Source of the DNA: Odiellus spinosus
Taxonomy: Eukaryota > Arthropoda > Arachnida > Opiliones > Phalangiidae
Assembly (NCBI GenBank): GCA_963920705.1
Contig: OY987237.1
Span: 15,964,601-16,028,600 of the forward strand
DNA length: 64,000 bases
Direction of reading: 5' to 3'
Made by a program: the position numbers and the translations under genes. Positions 34,926-50,833 of the stretch are shown here, one piece after another (within the stretch, counting starts at the first letter, position 1; each line of letters begins with the position of its first letter). The notes below the pieces were generated by a model. The model worked only from the letters and a program-made list of their open reading frames with translations, ran no database searches and was not told where the DNA came from.

Positions 34926-36082
34926 TTAATCAGAAATGTACAAAACATAAAAGATACTTAAAAAAAATAAGAAACTTATAAAATTATTAATCTTTATTAG
35001 AAAAATTAATAAAATTTCAAATTCGAGATTAAAACTGAGAGTTTAAAGTCAACGTCAACTGGACTCGATTCGGGTATTGTCAAAATTTATCCTGTACAAA
35101 GGTTTTTTTTTATCTATAGCGCGAAATTGGTTTACTTTTAATTTCAGTATGTTTCAACCATTTTTAACCAAATTAGAAGATTTTCCATCATTGGGAATTT
35201 GATTTCTTCGGTAATTCAAGGGGAAATGAAAAGTAAAATCAATATCACGCGTATGTAAAAACAGCTTCAGGGGTTTTTTCAATTTCTAAAGGTTATTATT
35301 GACAAGTCTTAGCCGAATCTCGTCAAAGTTAAGCTCAATTGTTCAAATTTTGAAGCTCTACGCAAAAACGCGACTAATATCTTCTCACGAGGCTGATCTT
35401 TAAATATATATAATATACCTAAGTGTGGCGAAAAAACGGATAACGGGGGTTGACGATAATATTTCATTTTTCCTATTAAATCACAGTTTAGTTTTTGTTT
35501 TGTCTTTGAAAATTTCATATTTTTCAATTCCTCAAACCTTTCCATTGTTTCTTTTTCCCTGAAATCGGCTATAGTTTATTGTCAGAGAGTCGTCGATCGT
35601 GCGTTTATGAATTTTTTCACCATTTTTTTCTTCTTTCATAATTTTTTTAATTTTTTTTTTGGACATATGGCGGATCTATTTTTTGTTTTCGCTATTTATT
35701 AATCGTAATTTGCGCTTTTTCTTCCCATTTCGCATAAAACTGCGCTTCAAATTTGAGTTTCTAAATGTTTTTTTTTTTCAATTTTCATCCCCCGTTTAAA
35801 ATTATTTCTTATTTGTTTTGTGGTTTTGCGTTTTAAAGTTTGTAACGCGTGTTGTGGTTTATTTTTTTTTTTTTCAATTTTTTTTTTTACTTTTTTATTT
35901 AACTAGGAAGTTATTTTTTCGTCAATGTCGACTTTGCTCGAGATGATTGTTTAGTAGAACCCACTTAACAAAACTAATTAATTTTACTTCTGTAATTAAA
36001 AACAAAATATTCTAAAATTAGGCTTTACTTTTTTTACCTCTTTTTTTAAACTAAATTTGACTCAAATTGATTGATATCGGGA

Positions 36083-36640
36083 ATTATTGATCTAAAAATT
36101 TACCTAAATCGATCAATATCTGGAATTATAAACCTAAAATCGATCAATATCTGGAATTATAAACCAAAAATCGATCAATATCTGGAATTATAAACCTAAA
36201 ATCGATCAATATCTGGAATTATAAACCTAAAATCGATCAATATCTGGAATTATAAACCTAAAATCGATCAATATCTGGAATTATAAACCAAAATTCGATC
36301 AATATCTGGAATTATAAACCTAAAATCGATCAATATCTGGAATTATAAACCTAAAATCGATCAATATCTGGAATTATAAACCTAAATTCGATCAATATCT
36401 GGAATTATAAACCTAAAATCGATCAATATCTGGAATTATAAAACTAAAATCGATCAATATCTGGAATTATAAAACTAAAATCGATCAATATCTGGAATTA
36501 TAAACCTAAAATCGATCAATATCTGGAATTATAAACCTAAAATCGATCAATATCTGGAATTATAAAACTAAAATCGATCAATATCTGGAATTATAAACCT
36601 AAATTCGATCAATATCTGGAATTAGAAATCTAAAATTGAC
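36083..36640. repeat. 30-bp satellite (ATCGATCAATATCTGGAATT) just 3' of Ras
   Basis: About 18 highly similar units of ATCGATCAATATCTGGAATT plus ATAAACCTAA. It begins ~140 bp beyond the Ras stop codon and may be transcribed within the 3' UTR. ATCGAT gives a ClaI-type site in most units. Confidence 0.93.
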
Positions 36641-36781
36641 CTAAAACTGATCAGTAGCTGGAAATATTAACCTAAATCGATTTTATCGGAAATTTTTAAT
36701 CTAAACTCGAACAAAATTGATCGTAATCTCGATAAGAAGTTCAGTAAATTAATAAAAACATTGTCTTACCAGTAATTATCT

Positions 36782-43062
<6,281 letters not shown>

Positions 43063-44049
43063 TTTGTGCCGGGGACAGTTGGCTTTCCAGCAGACAAGAT
43101 CGCCTAAGCCTCGGCTTGGCTTCCCTTTCAGGCTTTCACTAAAATTTTCTTTCTCTCAGTCGAGAGATTAAGCCTCGGTTCGCTCTATTGTTCTTACGCT
43201 TTATTTTAAAGAACGCGTACTCATTTGCGCGTGTTTAAACGATCCGTAAGTAGTATATTAGCTGCTCTATAAGAAACGAATCGGTATTTTACCGCAATTT
43301 AAAATAATTACATCGAAAAAAGGCTTCGCAACCACGGACCCGAAACAAAACACTCCACCCACTGTACACCGAAGTCTGATATGCAAATGAGCCTACAAAA
43401 ATGCTTGGAGCCCGAAAAAAGCATGCAATACTCAATAGATGGCGCTTTCGCTGAAAGTTAAAATGCGTTCAGATATATGAACCGTACAATTATTGCACAT
43501 ATTACTACGCCTTCTCGTGAATCCCTTCCATTTATTCAATCATTGCATGATCGCACTAAGCCACAGTCATGAGCAAAAACGGAAATAAGCATAGAAAACT
43601 GGACATTGTCCAATAAATTTTGCAAAAACTTCATAACTCTTCATTTTTCCACGTTTAAGAAAAAGTACGAGATACTTTAGTAGAAAATATTTTAATGTCT
43701 GATAATTTTTTAAAATTTTAAATAACTTTTAACTCGTGAAGGGTTCAGCTGCAATACAATTGCCCTTAAGTAAATATTCTTATCTCCGTCTCTGGCCAAA
43801 ATCATTCCGATCCAATTTAAGATGAACTTCGAACTCAATTGTTTGTGATAAGGCAATCAATCTAATCAGTTCAGTAATCGAAAGTAAACTTTAAATGTTT
43901 GATGTTGATCGGAGCTTTAAGTAAGCTTATCATTTTATTGCATTTACTAATATAACTAATTGGTTTTTTCTCGTTAACAACGTGTGCGAATATATTAAGT
44001 ACTTGTATTTCGAAAATAGGCTTAATTCCCAAGATTCATTAACACAAAC
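43063..44049. promoter_or_regulatory. Divergent intergenic region between Ras and GPX
   Basis: 987 bp separate two divergent start codons, so both promoters should lie here. I see no TATA box with good spacing. The Ras-proximal ~150 bases are less AT-rich and pyrimidine-rich, compatible with a 5' UTR. Confidence 0.4.
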
Positions 44050-45331
44050 ATGCTTTCCTTTAATTCTATAGGTCGTAAACTTTTAACATCAAGCTTTGGT
44101 ACTGGTGGGAAATCTGTTTTCTCCAAACTATCAGCTATGGTAAATATTGTTTTTTTAAATTTGGGTGGAACGTAGATTTGTAGAAAAACTTAAAAAACAC
44201 AACTAAAACTTATAGGGGAGCAGCGTCAGTTCTGAATCCAAAACAACAGTAAAGGAAGTCTCACTCATTTCTGAGGAGGTAGTTAGTCCATCAAAAAATC
44301 TAATAACTCATTTTATACATGTACTCGCACGCAAAAGGTTTCGTCCCATCGGCTTCAGCACCTATTATATGTTTTTAGAGCTATATTTTGGTTTGAAATT
44401 TGTTTCGGGTACATGTAAATTGGCTTTTTGGGATCTAGTTTGGTGTAGGAAAGGTTATTTTCTCATTCTCGATCCAGGCGCACCTCATTCGTCGCATTTG
44501 TTGCGTATTTTGTTTGGCGTTTAGCGTGGGAATTCTTCTGGCACTGGTGTTATTCGCTATCATATACCCTCATCTCTTCTCATTTTCATCTCAGGCAGGT
44601 AATGAAAACTGGAAAACAGCCACATCCATCTACGATTTCAGCGCATTGGATATTGATGGCGTCAATGTTTCGCTAGAGAAATATCGGTACTTTTATCTTA
44701 TCTATAGTTAATAAGCCTGGAAAATTTTATCTTTGGTACTTTTTGTTTAGGGGTCACGTAGCCATCATCGTCAACGTGGCATCAAAGTGAGGTTTGACTC
44801 CCCAGAATTACGCCGAGCTCCAGACTCTGTACGAACGTTACGGAGAATCTAAGGGCTTGCGTATTCTGGCCTTTCCCTGCAATCAGTTTGGAGGACAGGT
44901 ATTTTTTCCTTTCACAATTTTCTTATTTGACCTTTATATAATCAAGATAGGGAAAACTAGATAGCCTTAAGTTGACCTTTGCGACTAACTAGAACTTATT
45001 TTATTAGGAACCTGGAACTGCTGCGGACATCAAAGAGTTTGTGAAGAAATGGAACGTTTCCTTCGATCTATTTGCCAAGATCGAAGTGAACGGAGACAAC
45101 GCGCATCCTCTTTGGAAGTATCTTAAACATAAACAAGGCGGAACTTTGGGAAATTTTATCAAATGGAACTTTAGCAAATTTCTAATTGATAAAACTGGCC
45201 AACCGGTCAAACGTTACGGGCCCAAAACCCCACCTTTGGTAGGTAATAAAATATCTTCAATATTAATAATAATTATATAATTTTTATTTTACTTACAGGA
45301 AATTGAGAAAGATCTCCCAGATTATTTTTAA
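44050..45331 (+). CDS. Selenoprotein glutathione peroxidase, GPX4-like, with UGA-Sec
   Basis: Exons 44050-44139, 44216-44278, 44478-44686, 44751-44898, 45008-45238 and 45299-45331 give 257 residues if the UGA at 44788-44790 is read as selenocysteine (position 134). GPX reduces peroxides with glutathione or thiols; GPX4-type monomers act on lipid hydroperoxides. The UGA sits exactly at the catalytic site (NVASK-U-GLT), and the frame stays conserved afterwards: [11 protein letters not shown] (Gln) and IKWNFSKFL (Trp/Asn) complete the tetrad. Exons 1-2 are Ser/Lys-rich. Exon 3 encodes a hydrophobic segment at ~58-80 ([19 protein letters not shown]), implying a membrane anchor. A second in-frame acceptor at 44595 would remove that segment. 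Exons 1-2 are less certain. A poly-A signal AATAAA lies at 45600-45605. Confidence 0.93.
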
Positions 45332-45395
45332 GTCATTCAGTAGTTTAATCAAGCACTAGCTTTAAGTGATTTAATATCCAAATTTAATCGTAAAG

Positions 45396-45482
45396 TTTAG
45401 GGAATTCAATTTTGTATGAAGAATAGGCTCTGAATCCTTCAAATGGACTAGCTTATTCTAATGTTTTAAATTATTCCCTAAA
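45396..45482 (+). promoter_or_regulatory. Candidate SECIS-type hairpin in GPX 3' UTR
   Basis: A lower stem of TTTAGGGAAT (45396-45405) pairs with ATTCCCTAAA (45473-45482). An upper stem of GAATAGGCT (45421-45429) pairs with AGCTTATTC (45450-45458). ATGA (45416-45419) sits just before the upper stem, and the apical loop has AAA (45441-45443). This has the outline of a SECIS, but I cannot see the matching GA on the 3' side of the quartet, so the true SECIS may be elsewhere before the poly-A site. Confidence 0.35.
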
Positions 45483-45605
45483 ATTTACTTAAAAAAAAAT
45501 GGATATTATAATCACCCGTGATTGTTAATTTGATGTTGATTTTTAAAACAATTGCCTTTAACTATTTACACTGTGATCATGAATTATTGAGAATTTTGAA
45601 TAAAA

Positions 45606-46481
45606 ACAATATTGTTTGAAAAATTTAAAACTAGCGCCTTGTTTTCTGTATATTTGATTAGAATGGTATATTAAGGAATAGTTGAATTTCGATAGCAGAC
45701 CATTTTAATGGCAGCGTTCAGCGAGGGATACCGAAGCTTATGGTAGGGTAATTAGCCGAATCTCCGGTACGTGTCCTTGAACTTTGGGTACCATAGGATT
45801 TAAAGATGACACATACTACCCAGTATCCTGAAATATTTTATAGATTGGACGGAAAGAATGGCTCATAATACGAAATTATTAGAAATCTGGGAAGTGGCTC
45901 TACGAAAAATGACCCTTCTGTAGCCATAGGATCTAGTTTTCATTCAAAAACTGGATTTCGAATTGGTACAGAATAATGGCCTTGTTTCCTCCATATGTAT
46001 TTGAAAAATGAACTAGATACTAGATCCACAACTCTTTTAAACATCGATATACACATCGATATACAATATATAAGATTTCCGTGCCTTTGACTGTACAAAT
46101 TTTATGTACCAGCAGCCAGAAGGGGACTGAAATTTGTACAGTCAAAGGCGACTGCGTTAGCGCGTGAAAATATTTTCTATTTCTGACATATTTGGCACGT
46201 GACTTTGGTAAGGTTGTGGATCTAGTTAATTTTTATATATCTATGGTTTCGTCTGCAGTGGCCAAGAATATTAATTATTCTAAATGATTGTGAAATTCCT
46301 TTTTACGTAATCAATCTTTATCAGCGGCACTTAAATACCTCAACTTTTCAACAATAGATAGAAGGCCTTGAAACTATAGTGATTGTGACGGTGTGACTTA
46401 TATAATTTTAGGAACTTTCAGCTAGACACCTGCAAATTATGGTATATTAAATAATTATTAATTTAATCGTACACTTTAAGC
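45606..46481. other. Spacer between the two GPX genes, with a nested inverted repeat
   Basis: No gene. A 13-bp outer inverted repeat (CTAGATCCACAAC 46020-46032; GTTGTGGATCTAG 46213-46225) encloses a perfect 20-bp hairpin (46083-46102 with 46130-46149, core GACTGTACAAATTT). It may be a small mobile element. No target duplication was found. Confidence 0.6.
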
Positions 46482-47367
46482 ATGGGTTTAAGTTCTGTTC
46501 GAAACGTTAGATTAAAATCTAAAGCCATTATATTTATCAGGGATTGGAATTGGTCTTAATAATTTTGTTCCTAAACATCCATCTATCATTTTCATCGCAG
46601 GCTGACCAAATTGATTGGAAAAAAGCCGCTTCCATTTATGAATTTACTGCTAAAGACATCAAAGGGAATGACGTATCATTGGAGAAATATCGGTAAGTTG
46701 AACATCTTGTTAAACCACCAAGAGTTGTCCCGATTCCATGTTTTCCTTAGAACAGGTGTATTATTTGACTAATTTCTCTAAATTGTTACGTTAAATTTAA
46801 GTGGCCATCCTGTTATCATCGTTAATGTTGCCTCAAAATGTGGTTTAACCGCATCAAACTACGCTGACTTGAACAAATTGTACGAAAAGTATTCGGAATC
46901 TGAAGGATTACGAATACTTGGCTTTCCGAGCAATCAATTTATGTCTCAAGTAAGAGTTAACTTCTTAATTAACCAAAATAAATAATTACCTCAATTTTGC
47001 GTGAAAAAAATTTCAGGAACCAGGAACTGAAAGCGAAATCCAAGAATTTTGCACCAAATCAAAAGTTGAGTTTGATCTCTTTAGTAAAATCAATGTAAAT
47101 GGAGATGATGCGCATCCATTGTGGAAATACTTGAAGCACAAACAAGGTGGCACTTTAATCGATGGTATAAAATGGAATTTCACCAAGTTCCTTGTTGATA
47201 AAAATGGCCAGCCAATCAAACGTTACGCACCAACAACTTCACCACTTGTGAGTGTATTATAGCCTTCTGATGTTGGGTATAATCCTTTTAATATATCTAA
47301 AATAAAATTATAGGACATTGAAAAAGATTTAAAACCGGTGTTTTCTGCTGGAAAAAGTGACCTTTAA
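46482..47367 (+). CDS. Cysteine-type glutathione peroxidase, tandem paralogue
   Basis: Exons 46482-46505 (tentative), 46601-46692, 46802-46949, 47017-47247 and 47314-47367 give 182 residues. The exon sizes 148 and 231 are identical to the Sec gene 1.3 kb upstream, and the splice phases match. The catalytic position is TGT (Cys, 46839-46841; NVASKCGLT). Gln (FPSNQFMSQ) and Trp (IKWNFTKFL) are kept; the Cys of FPCNQF is replaced by Ser and the C-terminus is extended (VFSAGKSDL). The first exon (MGLSSVRN) has a weak donor GTTAGA, so the true start is uncertain; a fused transcript sharing the upstream gene's first exons is another possibility. Poly-A signal at 47424-47429. Confidence 0.9.
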
Positions 47368-47950
47368 AACTGGTGAAACTTTTCCATTATCAGCATAATA
47401 ACTCTCGCAGGCTGCAGCTGAAAAATAAAGAAATCCTTATTTTTTACAATTGTCATTTTTGCTTATAAACCAATATAAAGAATAAATTGAATTAAATTTT
47501 CCTATAAAAGTCTGATCTATTATTATTAGAAAAATTATATTGTAAATCCATACCATCACCACCCCTATTTTCTGTCAGCACTGAAATCGTTAATTGGGTC
47601 TTTAATTGCCTTTAAAAACTTCTCGCAAATGGGGCAGTTTCATCCTAATTTTTGCAGCTTTTCCTGGTTTAGTAGTCTTCAAGGTTCATTTCGAAATTTC
47701 CGCTGCTTTTCTCGGAAAAGTCATTTGCAAAAGGTCAAGGATCTTCACTGGGCCTGGAAATAAGTCTTCAGGATTATTGACCCAAAAATTAACTGACCCT
47801 TAGAAACAGCGACCTTAATTTTTAAACTGGTCCCATTGTAAAATTATTTTTTTAGGAATGTAACTTAATTCCAAGCAATTAATAAACTGATTTTGGGCCA
47901 GTGGACGTGCGTTCTAATTCTAACACAATGACAAATCAATAGCGGAGTGT
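47368..47950. other. Intergenic, no gene seen
   Basis: Contains the 3' end of the Cys-GPX transcript, then unremarkable DNA up to the GC-rich element. Confidence 0.5.
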
Positions 47951-49889
47951 CTAATTGTGCCCGGGACCCGGGCGAAAATAGCCTGAAGAGGCTAAATGTG
48001 CCCGGATCCCGGGCACAAATAGCCGGCCACCTAAACGAGGCTAAAAGCGCCCGGGGCCCGGGCAGAAATAGCCAGCGACTTATAGGAGGCTATTTCTGCC
48101 CGGGTTTGCTGGCGGCGGGAACCCGGGCACATTTAGCCTTGTATAAGTTTCTGGCTATTTCTGCCCGGGTTCCCCAAAAACGAGAACCCGGGCAGAAATA
48201 GACGGTCCACATGTGGCCTGTCTATTTCTGCCCGGGTTCACGGCTGACGTGATCCCGGGCAGAAATAGCCAGCGACTTATACGAGACTATATCTGCCCGG
48301 GCACTCGGTTAGTTTATTACCCGGGCAGAAATAGACGGTCCACATGTGGCCTGTCTATTTCTGCCCGGGTTCACGGCTGATGAGATCCCGGGCAGATGAT
48401 TAATGAATTAAGCGATATTTATGTTAAAAATATTGGTAAATGTGTTTAGGATCTTTGCAAGCGTCTTTGCTAATTATTTAAATTATTTTACCACGTGATG
48501 GGTGAAATGTGGGAAAAAACTTAGGTAGGTTGAAAAGGTATCGTCCCAATTGATCGACTTTTAAGTGATCGAAACCAGTTTTTTGGATTAAATGATCGAA
48601 ATATTTAGGTTAGGTTAGGTTAGTTTTTTAACTCAATCGATCATATGAAATTCGATCATTTCGACCCAAATCGGTTGAAAACACGCGCGATTTTTTATTA
48701 AACTTCTGAATATAGGCTTAAAGTAAGATTATAATTTCGACTATTTTCATGTAATTGTTTTCGGATGATAAAAAGGAAGTGAATTGATCTTTGATAAATG
48801 ATCCTAGAAGCTTAAAGGCTTCAAATTGAGTCAAGAAGATTTTTTAAAGGTGGCTAGATTAAATTTTAAACGAAGAAAGCACTGTCGGTCGTGGAGGTCC
48901 ATGATTAACTTTAAATCTTATTTCCGATACATTTGGACCAGCGAATACTCAACACGCATCCGCGTGGTATGAATATTAAAATAATTTGCTTTACCGTGGG
49001 AGCTCATTTGTAATTTTTTTTTTCAAAAAAAGCGACTTATTCCAAATCCATTATTAATCGTCCTTGATATTGGAATATACAATTTGTCCTATTTAACGCC
49101 TAACAAATAAAAAAAAATCACTCGTTATCGGACTTCATTCTCCCTTAAAAGGGAATTTCACCACTTTGATATTGTGTGGGACCACCTTGCTATTTCAAAA
49201 CCTTATATCTTCAGTGCATAGGGGAAAGACTCGGGAAAAAGATCTAGTTTTAGGCTTTTGCAGAAAATATTCCAGAAATTAAGGTTATCATATAAATCGC
49301 GCGTTTTCAACCTACCTAAGTTTTTTCCCACATTTCACCCATCACGTGGTAAAATAATTTAAATAATTAGCAAAGACGCTTGCAAAGATCCTAAACACAT
49401 TTGCCAATCTTTTTAACATAAATATCGCTTAATTCATTAATCATCTGCCCGGGATCTCATCAGCCGTGAACCCGGGCAGAAATAGACAGGCCACATGTGG
49501 CCCGTCTATTTCTGCCCGGGTAATAAACTAACCGAGTGCCCGGGCAGATATAGTCTCGTATAAGTCGCTGGCTATTTCTGCCCGGGATCACGTCAGCCGT
49601 GAACCCGGGCAGAAATAGACAGGCCACATGTGGACCGTCTATTTCTGCCCGGGTTCTCGTTTTTGGGGAACCCGGGCAGAAATAGCCAGAAACTTATACA
49701 AGGCTAAATGTGCCCGGGTTCCCGCCGCCAGCAAACCCGGGCAGAAATAGCCTCCTATAAGTCGCTGGCTATTTCTGCCCGGGCCCCGGGCGCTTTTAGC
49801 CTCGTTTAGGTGGCCGGCTATTTGTGCCCGGGATCCGGGCACATTTAGCCTCTTCAGGCTATTTTCGCCCGGGTCCCGGGCACAATTAG
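47951..49889. mobile_element. GC-rich foldback element with 586-bp inverted arms of nested CCCGGG palindromes
   Basis: The arms 47951-48536 and 49304-49889 are near-perfect inverted copies (outer ends CTAATTGTGCCCGGG / CCCGGGCACAATTAG). The outer ~440 bp of each arm alternate GGGCAGAAATAG-type words with their complements around CCCGGG (about 15 CCCGGG sites per arm), so each arm can itself fold into a chain of hairpins. The inner ~140 bp of each arm are ordinary AT-rich sequence. The 767-bp centre is AT-rich with no ORF. An 84-codon ORF in each arm is a by-product. Flanks show no obvious target duplication. Confidence 0.9.
48605..48623. repeat. Short TTAGG run (arthropod-type telomere motif)
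   Basis: Three complete TTAGG units plus a partial one inside the centre of the foldback element. Too short to be a telomere; compatible with a repair scar or chance. Confidence 0.6.
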
Positions 49890-50833
49890 CAACGGCCAAT
49901 AAATAGATTTTGATATTTCTGTTCCAATGTCACTCAACGGTCTCACCGTTGAATGCTACTGAACGAAGCCTAGACTTTCCAAATTTGTTGATTATACTTC
50001 GCTGTTACCTTTAAATTTTTTAGCTTCATATTTTATGGATTTTTAGCCCGGTTTTAATATTGTAATGGAAGTTTCCCAAGTTTGAAACCTTTTCTACTTT
50101 CCTCAGGCTCATAAATCAAATCGTTCTAATTCTTATGACCAATACGTGAGTTATGTAATTTATATTTTTTTCACGTTTTAAGTTCACTCTTAGAGTCCTA
50201 CCCAATAACCCTCCACCTGCCACCCTTCCCAGTGGGAAGTTCCCACACGCCACCCACAAAGGAAATTGGCACTTCTCTTATAAAAATTAGTTTATGCAAG
50301 CGTGGCATTGAAGTAGGTGATGTAGGGCTAATTACAATAATTTATGCATAAACACACTTTCACTACTGACTACGCTAAATCCTATTAGTATAAAATAAAC
50401 ATACGTTATTTTTCATAAGCAAAGAATGAATGTGGAGGAGGGGGAGGCCATCTGGATTAATGTAATTCCTTTAGGTATTAATACAAGTGGCATTTATAAA
50501 AAAATTAATAGGGTCAGTTACAATTCTCACGTCCCCTCGTGAATTTTTAACGAGTACCTAAAGGCCATTACTATTAATATGGATTAAAAGGGGAGGGTCT
50601 GAACGTTTTTGCTCCTCCAGTCTATTAATAATTTTCATACCAAGTAACACGCTTGAATGGTTACCCAAAGTTTGGTTTTGGAATATAAAAGCTCTCATTC
50701 ATGGGGAAAATTGTTACGTGACCCTTTTGCTTTTGTCATTATAGAATTTTCGGGAAAGAGTCAATGTGTGCTAATCATTTGGACAAAATGAATCGGCTAT
50801 TGGGCCTCCGCCAAACAAGATGAACAAATTCAA
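49890..50833. promoter_or_regulatory. Intergenic/5' region of MGAT2
   Basis: No gene or array seen. By position it should contain the MGAT2 promoter and 5' UTR; no clear core motif was identified. Confidence 0.35.

Larger units (their letters stand above)
31021..36781. other. Gene-poor region 3' of Ras
   Basis: No supported coding exon. It holds TTAA-type MITEs (31894-32419), a thrice-repeated GGAGTTAACT...GGAAGTTCACGCCCAC segment at ~32770-33150, a 22-bp degenerate array (33800-33905) and arrays at 34545-34925 and 36083-36640. The remainder is A/T-rich with homopolymers. Confidence 0.55.

Noticed and set aside
44788..44790. UGA as a true stop or disabling mutation in GPX
   Set aside because: It falls exactly at the catalytic Sec position and the frame is conserved for over 100 codons afterwards, with intact Gln and Trp residues.
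48605..48623. Telomere or chromosome end
   Set aside because: Only ~3.6 units, with ordinary genes on both sides.
47947..49899. Twin 84-86-codon ORFs on opposite strands
   Set aside because: Identical because they lie in the inverted arms of the foldback element; the palindromic words dictate the codons.
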